NCBI GenBank assembly: GCA_963971425.1
Contig: OZ020523.1
Span: 23,913,105-23,977,104 of the forward strand
DNA: 64,000 nt
Origin: Bryoerythrophyllum caledonicum
Taxonomy: Eukaryota; Streptophyta; Bryopsida; Pottiales; Pottiaceae
Direction of reading: 5' to 3'
Part shown: positions 11,930 to 24,100 of the stretch, one piece after another
Numbering within the stretch: position 1 is the first letter of the stretch
Layout: every line of letters begins with the position of its first letter
The notes under the pieces: model-generated
The model's input: the letters and a program-made list of their open reading frames with translations, nothing else
What the model was told of the DNA's origin: nothing
Databases searched by the model: none
Translations under genes and position numbers: made by a program

Positions 11930-12200
11930 AGGACTATTTCCCAAAAATGTCCCAGGTAACCTTTGCCTAGATTTGCAATACCTGTCACAATGAGAAATAG
12001 ACGCAAAAAACGTCCCTGGTTACCTTTTGCATAAATTCTCAACATATGTCACGTCAAAGAAATTGAAAAACATCAATAGACCACAAATGCAATACTTGTC
12101 ACATAAAAAAAAATTGAAAACATAAATAGACCACATGTGCAATACTTGTCATAAAAACAATAATTTGTATAATATGTCCCTGGAGTCCTTTGTTTGACAA
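11930..12200. repeat. degenerate short tandem repeats
   Basis: A phrase like ATAGACCACAAATGCAATAC followed by TTGTCAC recurs about three times with spacing near 60 bp. Related CCTGGTTACC phrases lie just upstream. AT-rich and non-coding. Confidence 0.45.
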
Positions 12201-12496
12201 CGTTTAAAATAATTCAAAATAGGTATGTTGTGTCTTTTTATGCTAGAGTCTCAATACCTTGCACAAGGAACAATTATCCCACTTAAGTCATTTACTCCAA
12301 TGAACATGAGCATGACATCAACCCTCACATGAAAGTGTTGCGATTGAAATACATCATGGTACATGGAATGGTTGATAAACAAAACCCTAAACTCGAAACA
12401 AAAAACCTCAACATTAATCCTTAGAGGTCATAGGCAGACCACATATACGGTCACCAATTATACTCGAACATACAAAAAAGTTATTAAAATTTTGCA

Positions 12497-12613
12497 AGAC
12501 ATACACCTTTGTGTTAAAGATTCTTCAACTAACATCTTCATTTGAAGGTCATTTCAATCAATCTAAAGCTTATCATCTTCAAATATAACACCATACATGT
12601 AGAATATTGTAGA
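12497..12613 (-). mobile_element. partial copy of MITE family B
   Basis: It matches, in reverse orientation, the central part of the TTAA-flanked MITEs at 17.9, 46.9 and 55.5 kb (phrases TTCAACTAACATCTTC, AAGGTCATTTCAA, ACATGTAGAATA). The terminal repeats are not intact here. Confidence 0.6.
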
Positions 12614-12839
12614 GCCAAAGTGTCAAAAATAGTTTTTAAATGTTCAGAGTGTAAAAAGGGTGGACCCATATTGGCTGCGCAACATCAAATGAGTTCGTCG
12701 CACATAAAAATGTCCTAGATCTTTGTGTACATGCCGTATCAACAAATCCCTCTGATCTAGGTTCGGAACTATGCATTTAGTCCCATCCGTCCACACCTAA
12801 AATAGAAGGCCGTTCTCCCAATGGAACCTTGCTATTTGG

Positions 12840-15120
12840 TGTTAACCTCTATTACGCTACATAGCAGAAAGAGCTGAGAGAAGTGTGCCATACTGTAGCT
12901 TGTGCAAGACAAGACCGTCTACCCACACATCGCTGACAACTTCGGCCTATCCAATTCCTCATGAGTTTCCAAGTCAGACAATGTTGATGCGGAGCCAGAC
13001 ATCAACGTGAGATAAGTTGATGCATGGCACCCCGTGACTAACTCCTTGTCATAGTCTCCATGCCACCTGACACTAGCCAGATCCTCCTTCGAAGGACTTG
13101 GATTGCGAGATAGGCCATTCGCATCCAAGTTCGTAATGCCGGCCCGATGTACAACCTCAAAGTCATACTCCTGAAGCAACAAAGCCCACTTGGCAAGCTT
13201 GCTAGTAAGCTTGTCAAACTCCATGAGCCACTTCAAAGGTTGATGGTCAATCACCAACGTAAAACGCTGCCCATACAAGGCGTAAAATGGGCTATGGCCA
13301 AAACCGCGGCCAAAGCCCTTCCCTCATAAGATGAATAGTTGGACTCCGCGTTGTTGTTGCTTCTAGAAGCAAATGCCACAACATACTCTCCTCCTTGATC
13401 ATCCATCTGAGGCAACATAACCTTGAATCCCACAACACTAAAATCTGTTTGCAACTGAAAGGGTCGTGTAGCATTTGGACGTTGCAACACATGCGTTGAA
13501 TTGAGCTTCAACTTCAAAGTAGGAAACGGTTGTTGCTGCTCCTGTCCCCAAGTCCATGGTCAGTTCTTCCTCATGAGAATAGTCAACGGCTTCGCAATCA
13601 AGCTAATGTTCTTAACAAACCGGTGATAATATTTTGCCAAGCCAAGAAAAGCTCGAAGCCTTGACACGTTGGTTGGGGTAGGAAGGTTTTGCAACGCATC
13701 CACTTTGGCTTGTTGCACGCTAAGACCCCCTAAAATAATCATACGTCTCAAATATGGCAACCGATTGTGGAAGAGCTTGTACTTGCAATGGTGCAAGCGC
13801 AATCCCCATTGCCGCAACCTCTCAAATACTGCCTGAAAAATGCCTCATATGCTCTTGTAGGCTACTACTAAAAATGATAACATCATCAAATGTAGCATCG
13901 GGCAAAAGGTAAATGGTCAACACCCGGTCCATCATCCTCTGAAACTCAGCGGATGCGTTCTTGAGGCCAAATGGGAGAAACTGCCAATGGTAGAGTTGAT
14001 ATCTCCCATCTAGATCAATTCTTCAAAATGCAGTCTTTACCCAATCATCCACCTTCAATGGTAACTGGTGGTAATCAAACGGCAAATCTAGAGTACTAAA
14101 TACTCTAGCATGGCCCACCACATCAAACAACTCCTCCGGCATGGGCATGGGATACCGGTCTGACTTGATCTTGCGATTGACCGGCCGATAATCTCTACAC
14201 ATCCACTTCACCGTTTAGTTGCCAAAGATATTCTTCTTCGATGGCATAACTGTGGCACAAGCGTACTTGCCGTTGGAGAGGTCAATCAAGTTGGCGGACA
14301 ACAACTCCACACAACGAGTTTGAACCCCAACTTTCTCCACACAACTGAGCTTGAACAGTTGTTGGAAGATCAGGTGGTCGTCCTCCAACTAGATGTGTAT
14401 TGTTTGCCTCTCTAGACCTCAAAATCATGAAGATAAAAGGCAAAACAACATTTAAACAATCGTATAAATGCTCGTACCCTCCATGCCTTAGCACTGATAA
14501 GATGTGGTTTTAAATCCAAAGGATAGTCATCAAACTTTATAGCCTCTTTCACCACCGTAGAAGACTCACCGTATACCGGCACGGTCGGTGATTGCTACTT
14601 GGTAGCAAAGTTGGCATTCATACCCTAGACTCTTCACTCACGGGATCCACAAAAAATCTCGTGTCGTAATGATCATGTCGGGAAAAGATATCCCGGACAT
14701 CCTCTCAACCAAGGTCCTCAGCGAATGCTACAAGAACACGTTGAGCACAAAGCTCCTCTATTGCATGCCTCTTCAAACAAAAAAGCAGTTCCGCTTCCTC
14801 GATCTCTGTGATATGTAGCACCGCTGCCCCTTGACCATCAGAATCTACCCCTAGCAAGCGTGGATGGTCACGCAAACGGCGCTGAATGGCAAAACAGAGG
14901 CAAACCAAAACAAAAGTGTTGAAGACAATGGCTTGACCCAGTAAATATCAAAATTGGCCTTCAAAGAGATTTGATGCGGCGGTGGTGTTTGTCAAAAAAC
15001 CCATCGTTAGCTCCCTCTCATCCACAGAAGGCCCCTTGTAAGTTTGGGAAGTAGAATCCCAAACCATACCCAGATCACGTGTCCTAAAGGCAAAAGACCC
15101 TGGGTAGTACATCAACGTGG
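12840..15120 (-). mobile_element. Ty3/gypsy retrotransposon copy 2, decayed
   Basis: Minus-strand fragments run from the leader (about 15120-14240) through RT (14211-14023, 13817-13560) to RNase H (13517-13251) and the connection (13278-12919). Recognisable motifs are RDYRPVNRKIKSD, FDVVGHARVFSTLDL, an altered catalytic motif reading FDD near 13880, SNNNAES and LLLQEYDFEVVHRAG. The integrase half is missing. It is the same family as copy 1 but opposite in orientation. Its left end abuts the PPR pseudogene. Confidence 0.8.
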
Positions 15121-15385
15121 GAAATGCCTACCAAGTGAAACCTACACGGTCCACCACGACCAATGGTGGCTCATTAATGATCATCCTTGGTAACCTCCGT
15201 GGAAACACGGTGGTCATCCTATATGTCATGGACCTCACCACGCACGGACCGTTGTACTTGAGCAAGTGCGGAGGCCAACGTCGCGGATGATGCCACGTTG
15301 GTCCAAATCCAACGTGGCCGATGCCCGTAAGAACCCAACGCCGCGGCATCTACAAAGTTACAAACGTGGAGGGACCAAGAAGGTG

Positions 15386-17266
15386 ATGGATGTATGCTCC
15401 ATCCTCACGCACCTACGTCCGTGTATCCCCGAATGGACGGCGTGGAGGGGGCGGGTAAACATCGTGCAGTATATGGACCGCAGCATCAACCTGGATGCGA
15501 TTCTGGAGTCCCTGAGGGAATGCAGCAGCGAGGAGGAGATGAAGGCCATCATGGGTCAGTGGAAGGGCAAGCTCTCGCAGCGGTTGATGATGAGCTTGCT
15601 GAAGCTGGAGCGCGACTGGCAGCGCTCTCTCGCCCTCCACGACTGGATGGTGGAGGAAGGCGGGTACAACATCGTAATCCGAAACGTGCTCAAGGCGCGC
15701 AGGTGGACGCTCGGAGAAGGCCTGCTGAGCGAGGTGATGGAGAAAGGAGTCGTTCGGGACAAGTTCACCTACTCCTCTCTCATCAGCTCGTTTGGTAAGG
15801 CCGGAAAATTCGACTCCGCCGTCATGTGGCTGCAGAAAATGGAGGAGATGGGCGTTCAGCCCGACCTTGTCATCTATAGCAGTGTCATTGAGCTTGCTGG
15901 AAAGCTCAAGAACTTCCCAAGGCTGTGGCTTTGTTCGTGAAGATGAAGGAAGCAGGTACCTGTTGATGTTGTACCTGTTAAATGGAAGTTGTACCTGTTG
16001 ATGTTAGTTAACATGCATGAGATGTCGTTACAGGTGTTGTTCCTGATCGTGTGGTGTACAACTCCATGATCCCTCTGTTTGGGAAGGCGAGGCTGTATGA
16101 AGAAGCGGAAGGCATTCTGGTGGAGATGAACGAGTCGGGGATGGAGCCGGACACGGTGACGTACACGGCGCTGATGAATGCATACACGGAGAACAAGATG
16201 TACACAGAAGCGAGGGGGGTGTTCCTGGACATGCGTGTGAAGGGCTGTCCGCCGGACCTCTGCACCTACAACATAATGATCAACGTTTACGGGAAGTTAG
16301 GTCTGGTGAAAGAGGCGGAACATCTCTTCTGGAAAATGAAGGACACGAGCACAGTCCCCAGCGTCATCACGTTCAACACGCTTATCAACGTCTTCGCGGA
16401 GGCTCACAACGCGGAAGGCGCGTTGCGGATCTACCATTTCATGCAAAGCAAGGGCTACTTGCCCAACATTGTGACGTACAACACGATCCTCAAGATGTGG
16501 TGCAATGGGTATGACTTACAGAAGGTGACGAACGTCCTGCAGCAAATGCAGAGGCGAGGAATTCCCCCGAACGCATCCACGTATAGTCAGCTGATTGCAT
16601 TTTATTGCAAGATTGGCAAGTTCGACCGCGCAGCAACCCTGTTTCAGTCTCTTCGCGTGCAGCGGTTTCCCATGGACTGGGTTTTGTACCATTCCATGGT
16701 GGTAGCTTATGAGAAGGGTGGACTTTTGGGCCATGCCAAGCGGCTCCTTGACGAGCTCAAGATTCCAGGGCACGTCTCCCGCGACACAGCCATCAACGTC
16801 ATGGCGTTGGCCGGAAAAGTAGACGAAGCTTCAAAGCTGTTCTGACGCGCTGAAAACGCTGGAGAGATCAAAGACATCTCAGTGTACCAGAACATGATCA
16901 AGGCCTTCTCGGGAGATGCCAAGATGCCATCGTCTGCTATCAAAGTGTACGAGGTCTTGAAGCAAAAGGTGCTATTTCCAGACTCTGACACAGCTCTCCT
17001 GATCTTGAAGACTCATGGGCACACGGAATCCCTACCCGGCGCAGAGAGCGTGTACACGGAGATGCAGGAGGTAGGGCTGGTGTTTCGAGAGGACGTCCAC
17101 GCAGTCCTCACGCAGTCCTCACGCAGTCTGTCCACGCAGGTCTTTTCATCTGTTCAATGATGAAAAGACCCTTCATCTGGCCATGGCTCGCGTTTTCGAG
17201 AACAACTTCAACAGGTTAGATGATGCTTCAAAGATCATCCAAGGATTAAAAACGAGTGAACCCTGA
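15386..17266 (+). pseudogene. PPR protein like Arabidopsis EMB3140/PDM3 (At5g39980), disrupted
   Basis: Tandem ~35-residue PPR units read in order (KFTYSSLISSFGKAGKFDSA, VVYNSMIPLFGKARLYEEAE, VTYTALMNAYTENKM, VTYNTILKMWCNGYD and so on). The order and flanking text (WQRSLALHDWM, YEKGGLLGHAKRLLDELK) match the chloroplast RNA-processing PPR protein EMB3140/PDM3. One intron, 15956-16033, has GT-AG ends and restores phase. Breaks: a one-base loss near 15918 before the intron, an in-frame TGA at 16843-16845, a short CACGCAGTCCT triplication near 17100, and a +1 shift before the last block (LHLAMARVFENN), which ends at 17266. The N-terminus with transit peptide is absent and replaced by gypsy-derived sequence. 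A functional copy elsewhere is expected. Confidence 0.85.
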
Positions 17267-17875
17267 TTTACTTACCTGGTGGCTTTCATGGAGTACAAGC
17301 TTGTTGAAGACATGATCCGGTTGATGGAGATGTTGCAGTGCTCGGCGACCATCATGTGAGTTCGCAACCTGAGTCTACCGGTCTTGAGCAACTGCACTGT
17401 GTTAGTAGGTTTTCAATCCTGTTCATTGTAGAAGACTTACCTTTCTTACATGCTCCTTCTCTGGTTCAGTCTCCTTACATCTTCTGGTTGATGTCTAGGT
17501 CATGGTTCGACGTTCAGGCTCTTTCGAGATGAGACGTGGTTTTGCAGTGGAGGGATTTTTTTCGGTCTCACTCATTGTGCCAATGTCTTCGAGCTTCGTC
17601 AAGACCAGGTAATCTTATTTTTAGCGAAATGCAATACAAGAGAGTTCTCTTGTCTGTATGGTTTGTTGACAGCAGATTTAGAGTAGGTGACGTCATTGCA
17701 TTTGAAAGGTCAGAGAAGCCACATTTGGGTTGCAACATGATGTTCTCTGTGAATTTGACATACAAGGTGTAAGAACTTATGTATACAATAGTTACAAGAC
17801 TTTTTATTTGTGTTGAGCCCAACCCAATGACATGTGACAATTTTAATATAGATCATTATTGTGCCTATTGCATGC
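17267..17875. other. spacer, nothing recognised
   Basis: No coding homology or repeat ends were identified between the PPR pseudogene and the MITE cluster. Confidence 0.4.
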
Positions 17876-18085
17876 TTGAGAAGTTGCAAAATGGTCATGT
17901 CTTCTACATGTACGGTGTCGTATTTGAGCATGAGAAGGTTGAGATATTGAAATGACCTCCAAATGGAAGATGTTAGTTGAAGAATCTCCAATCCAAAGGT
18001 GTATGTCTTGCTATATTTTGATACATTTTTTGTATGTTAAGAGTAAAATACATGACCGTATATATGGCCCTCCACTGACCTTTAA

Positions 18086-18591
18086 CCCTTTAAGGCCGAT
18101 CAACCATATATAGGTTGATTCTGGACAAAAATTGCGCTACATGCCACCTCAAAGGAATAAATTGACCATGACTTAGAGATGGAGGTAGATGGTCATCTTT
18201 TGAGACCATCGCCACTGCAATCGGTGCACGCATCGAGAAGCTACAGTGATTTCCATAAAACAAGTTTGTAGATTTTCGTTCTGGAATGTAACCATTGCGT
18301 AAATGCCATTCTGCATGATTGAGAACACTACACTAAACATCGCATTTAGTGTAGAGCCCAGTAAATGACTTGTAAATGCTATGAGTTTTTACTCTTGATG
18401 CCAATTTTTACCAAGAGCACAACTCTCTATAGTATTCAAATAAGAGGATCATCATAAACATAGTTGGTAAAAATATTCACTTAAAGTAAAAACTTATAGC
18501 ATTTACAAGTCATTTATTGGGCGCTACACTAAATGCGATGTTTAGTGTAGTAGACCTTCACAGGCCGAGAAAGCTCATCAGCCTCAAAGGG
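18086..18591. mobile_element. 506-bp TTAA-flanked MITE
   Basis: It starts CCCTTTAAGGCC and ends with CCTCAAAGGG, and is flanked on both sides by TTAA (18082-18085 and 18592-18595). It sits exactly in the TTAA at the end of a family B MITE. TTAA duplication with CCCT ends is the piggyBac signature. No transposase is encoded. Confidence 0.75.
18326..18553. mobile_element. foldback MITE nested in the TTAA MITE
   Basis: Arms of about 66 bp (18326-18391 and 18488-18553) are near-perfect reverse complements, beginning ACTACACTAAACATCGC. The arm tips contain their own small inverted repeat. The loop is about 95 bp. A relative lies at 63249-63472. Confidence 0.75.
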
Positions 18592-18602
18592 TTAAGAGTT
18601 AA

Positions 18603-19130
18603 GGAGGCTGTGCTTGCCAAGGGTACCCGATGATTCTGTAAAGTACGAGATTGTTGACATTATGATTGTGAAGAATGGTGTTGACATATCTGCAAAATAC
18701 GAAACAGGTTTCAGTTTCACCTAGTGTCATCAGAACAACAAGATTTAAAATCAGAAGAATCACATTGGTAGGTAGAAGATATGTTGACTAGGCGTAGACT
18801 TATGCAAGCTTTCCGTCTGTTGAAGAATTATGTTTGCATCATGCAAAATAGTCATTAGCAAATCATGCAATGTTATGGGATGAAGTGGCTAACATTCGGT
18901 ATTTAGATATTGCCGATTACATGTGAGATATTATTTCACCAGATTCAAGGGGCAGTAAACATGTCTAGCATGATGTGTAGGGTGAAAACCAAATTTCTAA
19001 AAACATTTGTTAGTATCAAAATCTGTATTTTAAAACTAATTAATTACTCAAATTAATAATTTAATTACTCAGCATAGGGATTGCCAGAGTTGAAGAATAT
19101 TCAGAATTGTGAAGTGTCTGATCATTCTCC
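18603..19130. other. spacer, nothing recognised
   Basis: AT-rich and non-coding on inspection of both strands. Confidence 0.4.
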
Positions 19131-19432
19131 TATAGTCGGCTCTCTATAAATGTTACTCCTCGGGAGCGGGATTTTTGGTAACACTTATGAAGTTATAACA
19201 TATAACATTTATAGAACTAGATACCGACGATTAGTAACACTTACAAAAATAACACTTATGAAATACAATACCGATGGTTAGTAACATTTAAAGAAATAAC
19301 ACATACAAAACTTGATAGTGATGATTAATAACATTTAATGAAATAACACTTGTAAAACTTCAAAGAAAAATCCATAACATATAGAGAATATGAAAGCTGA
19401 AAATACAAAAAATATAAACCATTATGCAACTA

Positions 19433-19502
19433 AATTCAACTCATCTTAACTCAACTAAACTCAACTAAACTCAACTAAACTCAACTAAATTCAACTAAAC
19501 TA
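19433..19502. repeat. 10-bp tandem repeat
   Basis: AACTAAACTC and close variants recur about seven times. It lies just beyond the transposase fragment inside the pogo-like element. Confidence 0.7.
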
Positions 19503-19877
19503 AGCTTTATCCAAGAAAGAATCCATAGTGGATGGATGGGTATCTTCCATACGGACAATTGCCACATCTTGCAGAAGAGTTTGAACCAAGTTGATGCGTG
19601 ATGTAACAACACGTGGTCTTTGTTGAAGAAATTTCTTCACAATATGAAGTGCACCTTCAATAGTGTCAAATCCAACCACCTCGTCTACCGCATCATTTAT
19701 TACCTCATTTGCAACTATCTCCAAGTCTTCGGAAGGAAACATGTCTAGGATATCCTCCTCAGTAGGTTCATAGGGATTATTTACATCAAAGTCTACTTCA
19801 TAGTTTATGAACTCATGAGCGTCCATAACATCGCTATCTTTTAGGTCTAAAAATAAAAGTGAAAGCTGATGAGGCAT
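19500..19877 (-). pseudogene. Tigger-type transposase C-terminal fragment
   Basis: An open frame of 125 codons with an acidic region (YEPTEEDILDMFPSEDLEIV), then a helix GALHIVKKFLQQR and a tail DTHPSTMDSFLDKA. This layout (acidic linker, helical segment, terminal S/T-x-x-D-S-F-F-like tail) matches the C-terminus of Tigger/jerky transposases. The DDE core is missing. Confidence 0.55.
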
Positions 19878-20404
19878 GCACCCATTTGGAAGTTAAAAAA
19901 AAAGTCACAGCCAGCAATCAAACCTCAGCCTGACAGGCCATGCATCCATGATGGGGTGGACGGCATGCCTCTTGCATGCGGCAAACAACCACACCAATTT
20001 TTTTAAAACAAACAAATAAATAAATAAATAAAAATAAAAACTCACTGTATGGCCTGCGATACCCATCTCGAATATGGCCTGCAATGCCCGTCCAGATATT
20101 CCTGGAAGAATCCTAACAACGTTCTTTTTAAAAGGACAAATCTTCTCAAGTTCCACAAAAGATATGATATATATTCATGTGAAGTAATTAAAAAAATATA
20201 AAAATAAGTTCTATTATGATGTTTTTGCCAAATGTAACACTTAAAGAATCATTTTAACAAAGGGGGGAGCGGAACATGTTATAACACTTAACATATAACA
20301 CTTACTAGTGTTAATTTTGAGGTTTTTTTCGGGAGCGAGATTTTTAGTAACACTTATGCGATTCTAACACTTATAGAGGTAACATTTATAGAGAGCCGAC
20401 TGTA

Positions 20405-20945
20405 CTGAGATAGGTTATTGGACTTTCATGTGTCAAAATAAAAAGAATTGTTACTTCAATGAGATGACATGAGCAATATTCATTTGTGGATGTCATAGTA
20501 AGTGATTCATTCAACGGTTAATAAAGAGAGTATTCATTAATACCTAGATGATTGGTAAAAATGTATACAAGAGTTTTTATATATTAAATTAAAATTATAT
20601 ATATATATAGATATATATATAGATAGATGGTTTTTGAATGAAAGATTGAGGTTCTATCTCTTACTTTGCAGGGTGACTTTTTCACATTAATACTGCCTAA
20701 AAATCACTTAAAATGGGTGTCAAAATAGAAGAATGGATTGGTGAGAGGTTTTTACTTTATAGAAACAAACAACTACATCTAAGAAGAATATTGTGTTTGG
20801 TCAGTGAAGTGAATCATTATGAATTACAACTTCAAATGTTCATCTTTTACAGATTCCGTTAGTTAATTTTCATATATTTTATTTATTGAAGCAATAACAT
20901 AAAATGTTTCGATATAAATACCAACGATCTATGAAAACCTTAAAC
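20405..20945. other. AT-rich spacer with a (TA)n tract
   Basis: Bases about 20590-20632 are TA/GATA simple sequence. Nothing else was recognised. Confidence 0.5.
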
Positions 20946-21090
20946 TACCGGGTGATGGTAAGAGTTATCCAACTTCTCCAAATGGAGTGGTTTAGGGTTC
21001 AAGTCCCCGTTGAGGTATGCTGGCTCTATCTAGCGGAACTGTCGGAAGTTCCTAACAAAACAATTCGGTTGACAGTAAAAAAAAAACACA
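20946..21090 (+). mobile_element. tRNA-derived SINE-like element
   Basis: An A-box-like TGGTAAGAG (20956-20964) and a canonical B box GGTTCAAGTCC (20996-21006) are spaced as in a tRNA-type Pol III promoter. The body does not fold as a complete tRNA and ends in A10 (21077-21087) after a short unique tail. This is the layout of a SINE. Target duplications were not identified. Confidence 0.6.
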
Positions 21091-21189
21091 AATTAACTAA
21101 TACCTACAATCTTGTAGTTGGAGTATGGACACCACATCAGCTATCTAGATATGTATAGAGTATTAAAAGATCCGTCCTGACGCATATCA

Positions 21190-24100
21190 TCATGCAAGTT
21201 CTGCAATATTAGCAAGCTCTAGTATACGTATAACTTCATTGAAGCTGTAGCTTGGGGCATGCATGATCAGGTCCTTTTTGTAGTCCAGTTTACACAAGTA
21301 ACGTAAGATGTAGTACACATGCTTACAATATTTCCATTGCCCCTTCTTTCCCAACGCCTCTACTGACATCTTCAAGAAATCTGGGCACGTACATGCGGGG
21401 TAGTCCGTGATGGTCACGCAATACGACTTCTCCTTCTCCATTTCAAGAGTGATAACGCATCCAAATCCCGGATAAGGTATTGCAGTGACATTTGAAACGT
21501 AGCACTGATTCATGAGAGCAGCGCTTGACCACTTGTTTCTATGCTAGACGGAAGGCTCGTCATTTGTCCTGCGAATCTTTAAGCCATTCCGGAAGGTATG
21601 ATAAGAATCCGGATTCTCTGGAATTGGGAAGTGGGAACGCAGAAGAGGCATGTTCAAAGACACTTGAAATTGTCTTCGAGGCGATAGTGTCCCACGTTGC
21701 TCCAACTGAAAACCTGCTTCCTCCAGCGATAAAACCTCTTGCATTGTCAAATTAGTGCCCAGCTTCACCGGCCACGTCATTGGAATCACTGGCCAATCAA
21801 CCACGTTACATTTCTTTGATCCCTTCACACACCGACCAAGATCATCAGCACAAAACCAAAACTCAACGGTGATGCTTCGTGGTGATCTGAATTCTTTTTT
21901 CCTACCGATATACGTCGGGGCTGGAGTTCCATGGATCCCACGCCCTACTTTCGCGCCACACTTCTCAGCAGTCCCGGCCTGCAATGCTTGGCATTGTCTT
22001 TTAGAGTTCTTCGGAAGGCGAGCAATGTGCCATTTCGACGGATCACACTCTGATTCTTGCACTGATGTTGTGTGTCGAACTCCGGAATCTTGTCCACTTA
22101 ACGCCTCCTCGATCCGCGCACGAGTCACCCTCGTGCCATCCCGTGGAATAGAGTAGTTTACCGTATCAGACCGGTGAGAGTCGTTACTGGATCCGGGTGG
22201 CATGTCAAGCTTACGCTTAGTAGATCCAAAGATCTCAGCGCCTTCAAATCCGTCAGTTCTTGTCAATAAGTCTTCCGCCCCTGGAAAACTCTTGACAGCT
22301 TCTGCTATGAGTCTAGGATCACCAGAACGTTGTGCAGATCGCAATCGAAGCGTACTTTTGTCTGGACCTTTACCTGATGTGCCTCCTTTTAACCATGCTC
22401 GGTAAGTAGTGATTTGCATAAAAGCGCGGATGAGGTCATCCACTGTAGCCGCGTATAAACACGTCATCGTGTTGCCGGATTGTTGGAGCCAACGATTGTG
22501 GACAGTCTCCGCAAGGTTGCAGGATGGCATGTCAGCTCTTTCGTCAAGCGTAAGGTCCTACAAAGGCAAATCAAAATGCATTTTAGGAGATTCATCATAG
22601 ATATACTCATTAATAAGATAATCCAAAAGGTAAACGAAAGAGGACTTACAAGCTGCATTGCGCCACCCCATTGTCTATAACGAAAGTGCCAAAACGCCAT
22701 CCAGTCTTCAAGGGCACGATGCCCGCTGTCAGTAGTGGCGCCAGATGAAATCCACCACCCTCGGATCACGTTGTATTGAGCTTCAGCCTCTTCCTGTGAT
22801 TTGGCATTCTTCCATATCTTGCAAAGTGCAATGTGTTGATCTTGAAAGGCAGGGAGAATACTCTTCGTGGTGGCTCGGTGAAGGCACTTTGTCCAATGAA
22901 ATAAACAAGTTCGCTCCCTGTTTTCCAAAGGCACGTCTTTGTCGCCATTTCCATACACCCTCCGTACAGCATGCCAATCAGCTCCTGCGCTATCAGCCAT
23001 GAATCCTTTGAAGTTCGTGTCTTCTACTCCGTGCTTCTTCATTGTATTGTTCAGGTTCTCCCAGAAAAGCTGTTGTGCTTCGGCATCCTCCGATTGCATA
23101 TCACACATGGCTATTGTCATGACTCTACAATATTTGCTGTCGTACACGTGACATGCCATTGTAGTCCAGTCTTTGACCCGCTTCACATGATCAAACATCA
23201 ACCAACAATCTTGGAGGTCTCCACCAGGTTGCATCCGTTTGACAAGGTCAACACCACTACCAGGACGATCGACGGACATTTTAAAAACAAATACCTTACC
23301 TTTAGATTGGCCGGGGAACTTGTTTTCGTGGATGAAGACAAACTTTGATGACTCATTTAAATCCATGATGTTGTCCATAACTCCCTTCCCTCCACTGTAG
23401 AAGCGTTTGCATGACGATACCAGATTCCGGATGTTTGGAGATGAGAGTGTCTCGAACTGGTCTAGGACAGCATCCATAGATGCTCCTTCAAGGTTTGATG
23501 ATCCTGATCCGGGACGGATCAAGTAATCGGAAAGGTAACTCTTACTCCCAGCCATGATGATCGCAGAATTTGTAGCCTTCGGTGTGCGCTGTACTTCCTT
23601 TGCGACGCACTCATGCATCAAGTCCATCGCAGTTTGGTCAACACCCAATGAGATCGGGTGATGGTGATGTCCAAGATGAATGGCAAGTCGGGTGCGCTCC
23701 GAGTCGGGAGAGGTCACATAATATATGCGTGCATCACATAGCGCCAAACAAATGGGAGGGGTTTGGCACACTTTACAAGTTAAGGTTGACTTCCCTAATG
23801 GTGCGCCATTTACAGGAAAAGGAGAGATGGCAAGTCCGGCCCACTCAGTCTGATTCGTGCGACCGTCGTTTCTACATCTATAGTCACAACTGACGTTAGG
23901 GCATTGAAGATGTCCAGTACATGTTGATTTTCGGTATGTGAGACCGAAATCGTTCATAATATTGGTCGTCATAGTCCTGCACCACATATGACCATCGTAC
24001 TGTTTGCTCATTCCGTCGAGCCCCCCTCCGAATTGAGTTGGGATACCTTCTGGAAGAGGTGGTAGTTCAAATATCATGTCTCCATTGTATTGTGGAGGAA

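Larger units (their letters stand above)
17876..18602 (+). mobile_element. MITE family B copy interrupted by another TTAA MITE
   Basis: The core phrases of family B are present (ACATGTACGGTGTCGTATTT, GAGATATTGAAATGACCTCC, GTTAGTTGAAGAATCT). The right terminus CTGACCTTTAA is followed by the insertion 18086-18591 and resumes as TTAAGAGTTAA, the expected TTTAAGGGTTAA end. The left terminus is decayed. Confidence 0.65.
19133..20402 (-). mobile_element. pogo/Tigger-like DNA transposon remnant
   Basis: Ends are inverted repeats of about 27 bp: TAGTCGGCTCTCTATAAATG on the left and, in reverse complement, CAGTCGGCTCTCTATAAATG on the right. TA lies on both sides (19131-19132 and 20403-20404). CAGT ends with TA duplication are typical of pogo/Tigger. 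The 1270-bp interior keeps only the C-terminal part of the transposase on the minus strand. Confidence 0.8.

Noticed and set aside
15266-15385. Upstream extension of the PPR frame from 15266
   Set aside because: This part overlaps repeat-derived sequence bordering the gypsy element and does not resemble the PPR N-terminus.
20946-21030. A functional tRNA gene
   Set aside because: A and B boxes are present but no full cloverleaf or terminator; the poly-A tail indicates a SINE.
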